Below, piece by piece: positions 14,255-22,463 of a DNA stretch of 40,329 nt. This DNA is from CAVVXX01 sp052389895 (GTDB taxonomy: Bacteria; Pseudomonadota; Alphaproteobacteria; Micropepsales; Micropepsaceae). A model generated the notes under the pieces. It did not search any database. It was not told the DNA's origin and saw nothing but the letters and a program-made list of their open reading frames with translations. The number at the start of each line of letters is the position of its first letter. The first letter of the stretch is position 1. The stretch lies in contig JBQTHM010000043.1 of NCBI GenBank assembly GCA_052389895.1, forward strand, positions 1 to 40,329, read 5' to 3'. Position numbers and translations under genes: made by a program.

Positions 14255-15433
14255 ATGCCTGAGCAAACCGAACGCAACTTCAACATCAACTTCGGGCCGC
14301 AGCATCCGGCGGCGCACGGCGTGTTGCGCCTCGTGCTCGAACTGGACGGCGAAGTGGTGAGGCGCGTGGATCCGCATATCGGGCTGCTGCACCGCGGGAC
14401 GGAAAAGCTGATCGAATACAAGACCTATCTTCAGGCTAACGGCTATTTCGACCGCCTGGATTACGTCGCACCGATGAACCAGGAGCACGCGTTTTGCCTG
14501 GCGCAAGAAAAGCTGCTGGCTATGACGATACCGCCGCGCGGGCAGTACATTCGCGTGCTTTTTTCGGAAATCGGCCGCCTGCTCAACCACCTGCTGCAGA
14601 TCACGACTCAAGCTTTGGATGTAGGCGCGCTGACGCCGCCGCTGTGGGGCTTCGAAGAGCGCGAAAAGTTGATGATTTTCTATGAGCGCGTTTCGGGTGC
14701 ACGCATGCACGCGAATTATTTCCGCGCGGGCGGCGTGCGGCTCGACATGCCCAAGGGTCTCGCCGAAGACATCTACAAGTTCTGCGAGACCTTTCCCAAG
14801 GTGGTGGACGATATCGACGAGCTGCTGACCGAGAACCGCATCTTCAAGCAGCGCAATGTGGATATCGGCGTCGTGACAAAGGAACAGGCGCTGGCCTGGG
14901 GCTTCACCGGCGTCATGCTGCGTTCAACCGGTTTCGCGTGGGATCTGCGCCGCGCGCAGCCCTATGAGTGCTACAACGACCTCGATTTCCAGATTCCCGT
15001 GGGCAAGAACGGCGACAATTACGACCGCTATCTGATGCGGATGGAGGAAATGTGCCAGTCCACCAAGATCATGAAACAATGTATCGAGAGGATGCCGGAT
15101 GGCCCCGTATCGGCCGAAGACGGCAAGGTAGTGGTGCCGCGCCGCGAAGAAATGAAGCGCTCGATGGAAGCGCTCATCCACCACTTCAAGCTGTACACCG
15201 AGGGCTATCATGTGCCGGCGGGCGAAGTGTACGCAGCGGTCGAGGCGCCCAAGGGCGAGTTTGGGGTCTATCTCGTCTCTGACGGCGGCAACAAGCCCTA
15301 CAAGTGCAAGATCCGCGCGCCCAGCTATCCCCATCTGCAGGCAATGGACTGGATGATGCGCGGCCACATGGTGGCCGACGTCTCCGCCGTTCTCGGCTCC
15401 CTCGACATCGTCTTCGGGGAGATCGACCGGTGA
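14255..15433 (+). CDS. nuoD: NADH-quinone oxidoreductase subunit D
   Basis: The 49 kDa subunit that with NuoB forms the quinone site. The 392-residue product starts MPEQTERNFNINFGPQHPAA, the family N-terminus, with HGVLRLVLELDGE and DPHIGLLHRGTEKLIE following. It ends DIVFGEIDR as usual. ATG 14255 is preferred by homology; ATG 14243 would add four residues. Neither has a good ribosome binding site, perhaps because the S23 unit replaced the original leader. The stop overlaps the nuoE GTG by four bases (GTGA). Confidence 0.96.
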   Translation: MPEQTERNFNINFGPQHPAAHGVLRLVLELDGEVVRRVDPHIGLLHRGTEKLIEYKTYLQANGYFDRLDYVAPMNQEHAFCLAQEKLLAMTIPPRGQYIRVLFSEIGRLLNHLLQITTQALDVGALTPPLWGFEEREKLMIFYERVSGARMHANYFRAGGVRLDMPKGLAEDIYKFCETFPKVVDDIDELLTENRIFKQRNVDIGVVTKEQALAWGFTGVMLRSTGFAWDLRRAQPYECYNDLDFQIPVGKNGDNYDRYLMRMEEMCQSTKIMKQCIERMPDGPVSAEDGKVVVPRREEMKRSMEALIHHFKLYTEGYHVPAGEVYAAVEAPKGEFGVYLVSDGGNKPYKCKIRAPSYPHLQAMDWMMRGHMVADVSAVLGSLDIVFGEIDR

Positions 15434-16032
15434 GCCTGCGCCGTCTTGCCGAGAAGCAGCCCGCGAGCTTCGCCTTCACGAAAGAAAATCAAGCGTGGGC
15501 GGAAGCGGAGATCAAAAAATACCCGCCCGGGCGGCAGTGGAGCGCGGTGATCGCGCTGCTGTGGCGCGGGCAGGAGCAGGAAGGCTGGGTCACGCGGCCA
15601 ATGATCGAGTATGTGGCCAACATGCTCTCCATGCCGTTCATCCGCGTGCTGGAAGTGGCGACGTTCTACACCATGTTTCACCTGCAGCCGGTGGGAAAGC
15701 ACGTGGTTTGGGTGTGCACCACGACGCCGTGCTGGCTCGCGGGCTCGGATGCGATCGTGGCTGCGTGCCAGAAACACATTTCGCGCGAACCCGGTGCGAT
15801 TTCGCCGGACGGCAAATTCACCTGGATGGAGGCCGAATGCCTGGGCGCCTGCGTGAACGCGCCCATGATGCAGATCGGCAAGGATTTCTACGAAGACCTC
15901 GACGGGCCCAAAACGGACAAGATTCTCCAAGCGCTTCGCCGCGGCGAAAAGCCAAAGCCAGGCCCGCAAAGCGGGCGGCGTTCCTCCGAACCCGCGGGCG
16001 GGCTGACGACATTGAAAGAGGTGCAGTCGTGA
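15430..16032 (+). CDS. nuoE: NADH-quinone oxidoreductase subunit E
   Basis: The 24 kDa subunit with the 2Fe-2S cluster N1a. The 200-residue product shows the ligand cysteines in VCTTTPCWLAGSDAI and EAECLGACVNAPMMQIG. The start is GTG 15430, coupled to the nuoD stop. The frame extends further left but that part lies inside nuoD and has no similarity. The C-terminus past residue 175 (KPKPGPQSGRRSSEPAGGLT) is a low-complexity tail, as in many alphaproteobacterial NuoE. The downstream gap before nuoF is enlarged by repeats. Confidence 0.96.
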   Translation: MSLRRLAEKQPASFAFTKENQAWAEAEIKKYPPGRQWSAVIALLWRGQEQEGWVTRPMIEYVANMLSMPFIRVLEVATFYTMFHLQPVGKHVVWVCTTTPCWLAGSDAIVAACQKHISREPGAISPDGKFTWMEAECLGACVNAPMMQIGKDFYEDLDGPKTDKILQALRRGEKPKPGPQSGRRSSEPAGGLTTLKEVQS

Positions 16033-16039
16033 CAGCGAT

Positions 16040-16162
16040 CGCGCCCCCCTTCCGTCCCCCTTCGCTGCTTCGCAGCTTCGGAGGACACCTTCCCCCACAT
16101 GGGGGGAAGGAAGTTTTTCTCCTCCCCCCTTGTGGGGGAGGGTGGCCCAAAGGGCCAGGAGG
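16040..16162 (+). repeat. Palindromic repeat element between nuoE and nuoF
   Basis: Fills most of the 138-base gap. Stems visible are GCTGC-TTC-GCAGC (about 16064-16076), CCTTCCCCC-ACA-TGGGGGGAAGG (16088-16110), CCTCCCCC-CTTGT-GGGGGAGG (16121-16141) and TGGCCC-AAA-GGGCCA (16143-16157). The AGGAGG at 16157-16162 overlaps the last base of the final stem and serves nuoF. It shares the CCTCCCCC/GGGGGAGG core with the repeats at 17472 and at the left edge. Confidence 0.75.
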
Positions 16163-16170
16163 GGGGTGTC

Positions 16171-17466
16171 ATGCTCTCCGATAAGGACCGCATCTTCACC
16201 GACCTCTATGGTTTCCACGGCTGGGGGCTGAAGGACGCGCGCAAACGCGGCTGCTGGGACGGCACCAAGGCCATTCTGGAAAAGGGCCACGATTGGATCA
16301 CCGACCAGGTGAAGAAGTCGGGCCTGCGCGGGCGTGGCGGCGCGGGATTTCCCACCGGACTCAAATGGTCGTTCATGCCCAAGGAAGTAAAGGAGCGGCC
16401 GCATTATCTCGTAGTCAATGCGGACGAGTCCGAGCCCGGCACGTGCAAGGACCGCGACATCATGCGCCACGATCCGCATCACCTGATCGAGGGATGCCTG
16501 ATCGCCTCCTTCGCCATGCGGGCGCACACCTGCTTCATCTACATCCGCGGCGAGTTCATGCGCGAGCGCGAGGTGCTCGATGCGGCCGTGCGCGAAGCTT
16601 TCGCAGCCAAGCTGATCGGCAAGAACAATGTGCACGGCTGGGATTTCGACATCATCGTGCACCACGGCGCGGGCGCCTACATCTGCGGCGAGGAAACGGC
16701 GCTGTTGGAAAGCCTCGAGGGCAAGAAGGGCCTGCCGCGGTTGAAGCCGCCGTTTCCGGCTAATGTCGGCGTCTATGGTTGCCCGTCCACGGTGAACAAC
16801 GTCGAATCCATCGCCGTCGTACCTGCCATTCTCAAACGCGGCGCCGGCTGGTTCGCCGGCCTCGGCCGCCCGAACAACACCGGCACCAAGGTCTTCTGCA
16901 TCTCCGGCCACGTGAACCAGCCTTGCAACGTGGAAGAAGAGATGGGCATTCCCATGAAGGAGCTCATCGAACGCCACGCGGGCGGCGTGCGCGGCGGCTG
17001 GGACAATCTGCTGGCCGTCATTCCGGGCGGCGCATCGGTGCCGCTGATCCCGAAAGAAGTTTGCGACACCGTGCTGATGGATTTCGATTCACTGAAAGAC
17101 GTTCAAACCGGGCTTGGCACCGCGGCCCTGATTGTGATGGACAAATCCACCGACATCGTGCGCGCGATCGCGCGGCTGGCGCAGTTCTACAAGCATGAGA
17201 GCTGCGGCCAGTGCACGCCCTGCCGCGAAGGCACGGGCTGGATGATGCGCGTGATGTACCGCCTCGTCGAAGGCAACGCCGAGCCCGGCGAAATCGATCT
17301 GTTGTGGGACGTCAGCGAGGAAGTGGAGGGCCACACCATTTGCGCGCTGGGCGATGCGGCGGCATGGCCCATTCAGGGCCTCATCCGTCATTTCCGCCCC
17401 GAACTGGAACGGCGCATTGCCGCCCACAAATCGGGGCAGCCCGTCGTCATGCAGGCGGCGGAGTAG
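16171..17466 (+). CDS. nuoF: NADH-quinone oxidoreductase subunit F
   Basis: Binds NADH and FMN and holds 4Fe-4S cluster N3; the electron entry point of complex I. The 431-residue product has the nucleotide/FMN regions GLRGRGGAGFPTGLKW and GAGAYICGEETALLESLEG, and the cluster ligands in SCGQCTPCREG plus a later Cys in HTICALGDAAAW. ATG 16171 is chosen because the family begins MLSDKDRIFTDLYG and a perfect AGGAGG lies eight bases upstream. The frame is open to 16099, but the extra 24 codons are translated repeat. Confidence 0.97.
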   Translation: MLSDKDRIFTDLYGFHGWGLKDARKRGCWDGTKAILEKGHDWITDQVKKSGLRGRGGAGFPTGLKWSFMPKEVKERPHYLVVNADESEPGTCKDRDIMRHDPHHLIEGCLIASFAMRAHTCFIYIRGEFMREREVLDAAVREAFAAKLIGKNNVHGWDFDIIVHHGAGAYICGEETALLESLEGKKGLPRLKPPFPANVGVYGCPSTVNNVESIAVVPAILKRGAGWFAGLGRPNNTGTKVFCISGHVNQPCNVEEEMGIPMKELIERHAGGVRGGWDNLLAVIPGGASVPLIPKEVCDTVLMDFDSLKDVQTGLGTAALIVMDKSTDIVRAIARLAQFYKHESCGQCTPCREGTGWMMRVMYRLVEGNAEPGEIDLLWDVSEEVEGHTICALGDAAAWPIQGLIRHFRPELERRIAAHKSGQPVVMQAAE

Positions 17467-17471
17467 GTGAC

Positions 17472-17659
17472 GATGGGCCCCCTCCGCCTCGCATGCGCTC
17501 AACACCTCCCCCAGAGGGGGAGGATGAATTCAAGTCTCATGCTCCCCCTCTGGGGGCCGCCTTCGCTGAAGCTACGGCGGCCGAGGGTGCGCACTCTCGC
17601 CCGCCGAAGCCTTGGCGTAGGCGGGAGCTGTCAGCGAAGCGGACTGAGGGGGCAGGTGG
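17472..17659 (+). repeat. Interspersed repeat, copy in the nuoF-nuoG gap
   Basis: About 188 bases that align along their length with the copy at 19792-19978. Shared blocks are CTCCGCCTCGCATGCGCTC, CCGCCTTCGCT-AAGCTACGGCGG, TCTCGCCCGCCG, GGCGTAGGCGGGAGC and GACTGAGGGGGC. Stems include CCTCCCCC-AGA-GGGGGAGG (17505-17523). The right end supplies AGGTGG, the nuoG ribosome binding site. Confidence 0.8.
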
Positions 17660-17665
17660 CTCGCC

Positions 17666-19789
17666 ATGCCTAAGTTGATCATCGACGGCAAGGAGATGGA
17701 GTTCGATGCGGGGCTCACGCTGCTGCAGGCGTGCGAGCAGGCGGGCGCCGAAATTCCGCGCTTTTGTTACCACGAGCGGTTGTCGGTGGCGGGCAATTGC
17801 CGCATGTGCATCGTGGAGTGGGTGGGTTCGCCCAAGCCGCAGGTAAGCTGCGCGCTTCAGGTGAAAGATCTGCCGCCCAACAAGGACGGCACACCGCCCC
17901 GCATCAACACAAATTCACCAGTTGCGCGGCGCGCGCGCGAAGGCGTGATGGAATTCCTGCTGATCAACCATCCGCTCGATTGCCCCATTTGCGATCAGGG
18001 CGGCGAGTGCGATCTGCAGGACCAGGCGCTCTTCTATGGCCGCGCGGCCTACAACCGCTTCTGGGAAAACAAGCGCGCGGTGGAAGACAAATATATGGGG
18101 CCGCTGGTCAAAACTATCATGACCCGCTGCATCCAGTGCACGCGCTGCATCCGCTTCGCCACCGAAGTGGCGGGCGTGTCAGACCTTGGCGCCACCGGCC
18201 GCGGCGAGGACATGGAAGTCGTTACCTATCTCGACAAGGCGCTGGGCTCGGAATTGTCGGGTAATGTGATCGACCTTTGCCCGGTGGGCGCGCTCACTTC
18301 GAAACCTTATGCCTTCGTCGCGCGCCCCTGGGAATTGCGCAAGACGGAGTCCATCGATGTCATGGACGCGGTGGGCTCCAACATCCGCGTGGACAGCCGC
18401 GGGCGGGAGGTGATGCGCGTGCTGCCGCGCACGCATGAAGGCATCAACGAGGAATGGATTTCCGACAAGACACGGTTTGCCTGCGACGGCCTCAAGCGCC
18501 AGCGGCTGGACACGCCATACATAAGAGAGAAGGGCAAGTTGCGCCCGGCGGAGTGGCCGGAGGCGTTCTCGCTGATTGCAACCAGGCTGAAGAAAACTGT
18601 GCCGGAAAAGATTGCGGCGATCGCCGGCGATCTCTGCGCGGCCGAGGAGATCAAGGCGCTGAAGGATTTGATGCAGCGCTTTGGCGTGAAAAGCCTCGAA
18701 TGCCGGCAGGATGGCGCCAGGATCGGCGGGGGCCCGCGCGAAGGTTATCTGTTCAACACCACAATCGCGGGCATCGAGGCGGCGGATGCGCTGCTTCTAA
18801 TCGGCACCAACCCACGGCTCGAGGCGCCGGTGCTGAACGCGCGCATCCGCAAGACGTGGCTGAACAGTAATGTGAAGATCGCAAACGTGGGCGTGCCGTA
18901 CGACCTTACCTACCCCGTTGGGCAATTGGGCGCATCGCCCTCCGTGCTGGAAGCGATTGCCAAGGGCACGCACGAATTCGTCAAGGTGCTGAAGGGCGCG
19001 AAGCGGCCTATGCTGATCGTGGGTCAGGGCGCGCTGGCGCGCCGCGACGGCGCGGCGATATTGAAACTGGCGGCCAAGATCGCGGCGTCAACAGGAATGA
19101 TCGGCCCCAAGGGCACCGCCGCCGAAGGCGGCTGGAACGGATTCAACGTGTTGCACACTGCGGCTGCGCGCGCAGGCGCGCTCGATCTTGGTTTCCTGCC
19201 TGCCGCGGGCGGGCGCGACATGGCCGGTATTCTTGACGGCGCAGCGAAGGGAAACATCGAGGTCCTGTATCTGCTCGGAGCGGACGAGTTCGACACCGCG
19301 AAACTGGGCAAGGCGTTCGTGATCTATCAGGGCACGCATGGCGACGCCGGCGCGCACAGAGCCGATGTCATTCTCCCCGGTGCGGCCTACACGGAGAAGT
19401 CCGGTTTCTACGTGAACACCGAGGGCCGCGTGCAGCTCGCCAACCGGGCCACATTCCCGCCGGGCTCGGCCAAAGAAGATTGGGCGATTATTCGCGCGCT
19501 ATCGGAGGCGGCCGGCCACAAGCTTCCGTACGATTCGATAAGCGAAGTCCGCGCCGCGATCGTGAAGGACGCGCCGCATTTCACAACGCGCGATGAGCCG
19601 ACGGTACAGCCGGGCGCGGATCCCGCGATCTGGAACGCGATTGGCGCCGCGGGGCCGGTGGATGCGTCACAGCCGCTTGTGTCGCCCATTCGCGATTTCT
19701 ATCTCACCAACCCAATTGCGCGCGCAAGCCTGACCATGGCCGAGTGCAGCCGCATCTATGCCGGCGGCGCCCAAATGGCGGCGGAGTAG
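17666..19789 (+). CDS. nuoG: NADH-quinone oxidoreductase subunit G
   Basis: The 75 kDa iron-sulfur subunit of the complex I NADH module. The 707-residue product has an N-terminal ferredoxin-like 2Fe-2S domain (PRFCYHERLSVAGNCRMC, with a further ligand in VSCALQV). Next is the His/Cys-ligated cluster region NHPLDCPICDQGGECDLQ, then the 4Fe-4S motif RCIQCTRCIRFA with the later Cys in IDLCPVGAL. A long molybdopterin-oxidoreductase-like domain follows, which is structural in complex I. The start ATG 17666 has AGGTGG six bases upstream, provided by the repeat. Length is typical of the mitochondrial-type NuoG. Confidence 0.97.
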   Translation: MPKLIIDGKEMEFDAGLTLLQACEQAGAEIPRFCYHERLSVAGNCRMCIVEWVGSPKPQVSCALQVKDLPPNKDGTPPRINTNSPVARRAREGVMEFLLINHPLDCPICDQGGECDLQDQALFYGRAAYNRFWENKRAVEDKYMGPLVKTIMTRCIQCTRCIRFATEVAGVSDLGATGRGEDMEVVTYLDKALGSELSGNVIDLCPVGALTSKPYAFVARPWELRKTESIDVMDAVGSNIRVDSRGREVMRVLPRTHEGINEEWISDKTRFACDGLKRQRLDTPYIREKGKLRPAEWPEAFSLIATRLKKTVPEKIAAIAGDLCAAEEIKALKDLMQRFGVKSLECRQDGARIGGGPREGYLFNTTIAGIEAADALLLIGTNPRLEAPVLNARIRKTWLNSNVKIANVGVPYDLTYPVGQLGASPSVLEAIAKGTHEFVKVLKGAKRPMLIVGQGALARRDGAAILKLAAKIAASTGMIGPKGTAAEGGWNGFNVLHTAAARAGALDLGFLPAAGGRDMAGILDGAAKGNIEVLYLLGADEFDTAKLGKAFVIYQGTHGDAGAHRADVILPGAAYTEKSGFYVNTEGRVQLANRATFPPGSAKEDWAIIRALSEAAGHKLPYDSISEVRAAIVKDAPHFTTRDEPTVQPGADPAIWNAIGAAGPVDASQPLVSPIRDFYLTNPIARASLTMAECSRIYAGGAQMAAE

Positions 19790-19791
19790 GG

Positions 19792-19978
19792 CGATGGGGC
19801 CCCTCCGCCTCGCATGCGCTCGGCACCTCTCCCAGCGGGGGAGAATGAGTTCTGTTCATGCTCCCCCTTCGGGGGCCGCCTTCGCTAAAGCTACGGCGGC
19901 GGAGTATGCGAATTCTCGCCCGCCGGTGCCGTGGCGTAGGCGGGAGCCGTCGGCGAAGCCGACTGAGGGGGCTGGAGG
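19792..19978 (+). repeat. Interspersed repeat, copy in the nuoG-nuoH gap
   Basis: About 187 bases, the homologue of the nuoF-G element in the same orientation. The first stem is partly degraded (CCTCTCCC against GGGGGAGA). The right end reads GACTGAGGGGGC-TGGAGG, and the GGAGG at 19974-19978 is the nuoH ribosome binding site. The open frame that crosses it in phase with nuoH is not considered coding. Confidence 0.8.
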
Positions 19979-19986
19979 CGCATAAG

Positions 19987-21021
19987 ATGATCTTCATCGA
20001 TGCCTTCCAAAGCCTTGGGCTTCCCTATGAATGGGCGTGGTTCTTCAGCCAGGTGCTCACCATCGCGATCCTGATGGTGAGCCTGCTGCTGATGCTCGCG
20101 TACATTCTTCTGGCCGACCGCAAAATTTGGGCTGCGGTGCAAATACGCCGCGGGCCTAACGTGGTGGGCGCGTTCGGCCTGCTGCAAAGTTTCGCGGACT
20201 TTTTCAAGTTTGCCTTCAAGGAAGTGATTATTCCCTCGGGCGCGAACAAAGGCGTGTTCTTATTGGCGCCATTGGTCTCATTCACGCTCGCGATGGCTGC
20301 GTGGGCGGTCGTGCCGCTGGACGACGGGTGGGTCGTGGCCGACATCAACGTCGGCATACTTTATCTTTTCGCCATCTCATCGCTCGGCGTCTACGGCATC
20401 ATCATGGGCGGTTGGGCGTCGAATTCGAAATACGCATTTCTGGGATCGCTGCGCTCGGCGGGGCAGATGGTGTCGTACGAAGTCTCTATCGGGTTCATTC
20501 TGATAACGGTCCTGCTCTATGCCGGGTCGCTGAACCTGTCGGAGATCGTTCGCGCGCAGCAGGACGGATGGTTTGCCTTTACGATTCTTTTTCCCATGTT
20601 CGTGCTGTTTTTTGTTTCTGGCCTCGCCGAAACGAACCGCCCGCCCTTCGATCTGCCCGAAGCGGAATCCGAACTCGTGGCCGGGTTTCACGTCGAATAT
20701 TCGTCAACGCCGTTTCTGCTGTTCCAGATCAGCGAATACCTCAACATCGTGCTGATCTGCGCGCTGGCTTCCATTCTTTTCTTCGGAGGCTGGCTGCCGC
20801 CCGCCGATGTGTGGCCGCTCAATGCCGTTCCCGGCGTCATCTGGTTTCTGGTCAAAATCTGGTTCTTTTTCTTCCTGTTCGCGATGGCGAAAGCGATCGT
20901 GCCGCGCTACCGCTATGACCAGCTGATGCGGCTGGGCTGGAAAGTGTTTCTGCCCATCTCGCTCGCGTGGGTTGCGCTGACGGCGGGTTATCTTCTCTAT
21001 ATGGACAAGCTAGGGACCTGA
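19987..21021 (+). CDS. nuoH: NADH-quinone oxidoreductase subunit H
   Basis: Membrane subunit that forms part of the quinone chamber and links the arms of complex I. The 344-residue product has eight or so transmembrane segments. It carries the conserved loops ADRKIWAAVQIRRGPNVVGAFG and FVSGLAETNRPPFDLPEAES-ELVAGFHVEYS, which are diagnostic. ATG 19987 is chosen because the family starts there and GGAGG lies eight bases upstream; the longer in-phase frame reads through the repeat. nuoI starts two bases after its stop. Confidence 0.97.
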   Translation: MIFIDAFQSLGLPYEWAWFFSQVLTIAILMVSLLLMLAYILLADRKIWAAVQIRRGPNVVGAFGLLQSFADFFKFAFKEVIIPSGANKGVFLLAPLVSFTLAMAAWAVVPLDDGWVVADINVGILYLFAISSLGVYGIIMGGWASNSKYAFLGSLRSAGQMVSYEVSIGFILITVLLYAGSLNLSEIVRAQQDGWFAFTILFPMFVLFFVSGLAETNRPPFDLPEAESELVAGFHVEYSSTPFLLFQISEYLNIVLICALASILFFGGWLPPADVWPLNAVPGVIWFLVKIWFFFFLFAMAKAIVPRYRYDQLMRLGWKVFLPISLAWVALTAGYLLYMDKLGT

Positions 21022-21023
21022 TC

Positions 21024-21512
21024 ATGGCCGCACTCGTCCGCTCGCTGCGCACTGTTTTCTTCTGGGAGTTCGTCGAGGGGCTTATCCTCGGCATGCGCTA
21101 CTTTTTCACGCCGAAAAAGACGATCAATTACCCCTTCGAGAAGGGCGCGCTGAGCCCCCGCTTCCGCGGAGAACATGCCTTGCGCCGCTATCCCAATGGC
21201 GAAGAACGCTGCATTGCCTGCAAGCTGTGCGAGGCCATCTGCCCCGCCCTGGCCATCACGATTGAAGCCGAGCCACGCGCCGACGGAAGCCGCCGCACCA
21301 CGCGCTACGACATCGACATGGTCAAGTGCATCTATTGCGGGCTGTGCCAGGAGTCCTGCCCGGTGGATGCGATCGTAGAAGGCCCCAATTTCGAGTTCGC
21401 GACCGAATCCCGCGAGGAGCTCTACTACGACAAGGCCAAGCTGCTTGCCAACGGCGACCGCTGGGAACGTGAAATCGCCAAGAATCTGGAATTGGACGCC
21501 CCCTACCGCTAA
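21024..21512 (+). CDS. nuoI: NADH-quinone oxidoreductase subunit I
   Basis: Ferredoxin-like subunit with 4Fe-4S clusters N6a and N6b. The 162-residue product contains the two motifs CIACKLCEAICP and CIYCGLCQESCP, the second followed by VDAIVEGPNFEF. Its N-terminal helix (about residues 1-30) lies on the membrane surface. ATG 21024 is chosen over the upstream in-frame start, which lies within nuoH. The gap to nuoJ is 33 bases and holds no site I recognise. Confidence 0.97.
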   Translation: MAALVRSLRTVFFWEFVEGLILGMRYFFTPKKTINYPFEKGALSPRFRGEHALRRYPNGEERCIACKLCEAICPALAITIEAEPRADGSRRTTRYDIDMVKCIYCGLCQESCPVDAIVEGPNFEFATESREELYYDKAKLLANGDRWEREIAKNLELDAPYR

Positions 21513-21545
21513 TCACCTCATACCTTTTCAAGGCATTCCACCTTC

Positions 21546-22157
21546 ATGTTGCAAGCCATTGCCTTCTATCTTTTCTCGGCGGTGCTGATCTTGGCCGCGT
21601 TCCTCGTGATCGCGGCGCGAAATCCCGTGCATTCGGTGCTGTTCCTGATCCTTGCCTTCTTCAATGCCGCGGCGCTCTTCGTACTGTTGGGCGCCGAGTT
21701 TCTCGCGATGATTTTGGTCGTGGTCTATGTCGGCGCGGTGGCGGTGCTGTTCTTGTTCGTGGTGATGATGCTCGATATCGATTTTGCCGAGCTGCGCCAA
21801 GGCTTCCTTCACTACCTTCCTCTGGGTGCGTTTGTGGCGCTTGCGTTTCTGGCGGAGCTCGCAATCGTCGTCGGCGGCTGGCTGCTTGGGGGACGGGAGC
21901 GCCTGGCCGTGGCCGCGCCCACGCCGGAAGGCATTTCGAACACGACGGCGCTCGGCAACATCCTGTACACCGACTACATCTTCTACTTTCAAACCGCGGG
22001 TTTGATACTGTTGGTCGCGATGATCGGCGCCATCGTGCTCACGCTGCGCCAACGCGTGGGTGTAAAGCGCCAATCCATTTCTCGCCAGGTGGCGCGCGAT
22101 CCTGCCGCAGCGGTCTCGCTGGTGGACGTCAAGCCGGGGCAGGGGGTGGACTCATGA
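21546..22157 (+). CDS. nuoJ: NADH-quinone oxidoreductase subunit J
   Basis: Membrane subunit of complex I with five transmembrane helices; its third helix holds the pi-bulge used in coupling. The 203-residue product shows NPVHSVLFLILAFFNAAALF, GAEFLAMILVVVYVGAVAVL and the C-terminal helix ending VLTLRQR, after which comes a basic cytosolic tail. It overlaps nuoK by four bases (ATGA). Confidence 0.95.
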   Translation: MLQAIAFYLFSAVLILAAFLVIAARNPVHSVLFLILAFFNAAALFVLLGAEFLAMILVVVYVGAVAVLFLFVVMMLDIDFAELRQGFLHYLPLGAFVALAFLAELAIVVGGWLLGGRERLAVAAPTPEGISNTTALGNILYTDYIFYFQTAGLILLVAMIGAIVLTLRQRVGVKRQSISRQVARDPAAAVSLVDVKPGQGVDS

Positions 22158-22462
22158 CCATCGGCCTCGGGCACTATCTTACCGTTGGCGCAATTCTCTT
22201 CACCATCGGCGTCTTCGGCATCTTCATCAACCGCAAGAACGTGATCGTCATTCTCATGGCGATCGAACTCATTCTGCTTGCGGTCAACATAAACCTCGTT
22301 GCGTTTTCCGCCTTCCTCGCCGATTTGGTAGGCCAGGTGTTTGCGCTATTCGTGCTCACCGTGGCCGCCGCCGAAGCCGCCATCGGGCTCGCCATTCTCG
22401 TCGTTTATTTCCGCAACCGCGGCACCATCGCGGTGGAAGATATCAACCTGATGAAGGGCTGA
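22154..22462 (+). CDS. nuoK: NADH-quinone oxidoreductase subunit K
   Basis: Small three-helix membrane subunit related to MrpC. The 102-residue product has GHYLTVGAILFTIGVFGIF, the buried Glu of MAIELILLAVNINLVAF and that of AAAEAAIGLAILVVYFR, both conserved for proton transfer. Length is normal. It is coupled to nuoJ by ATGA and separated from nuoL by one base. Confidence 0.97.
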   Translation: MTIGLGHYLTVGAILFTIGVFGIFINRKNVIVILMAIELILLAVNINLVAFSAFLADLVGQVFALFVLTVAAAEAAIGLAILVVYFRNRGTIAVEDINLMKG

Positions 22463-22463
22463 C

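Noticed and set aside
16099..16170. Longer N-terminus of NuoF
   Set aside because: The extra codons translate the palindromic repeat and precede the family start and a perfect ribosome binding site.
15325..16977. 550-codon open frame opposite nuoD/E/F
   Set aside because: Antisense shadow crossing three real genes and a repeat; no recognisable domain.
19858..19986. Longer N-terminus of NuoH
   Set aside because: Arg-rich translation of the repeat; the membrane protein begins at 19987 with its own ribosome binding site.
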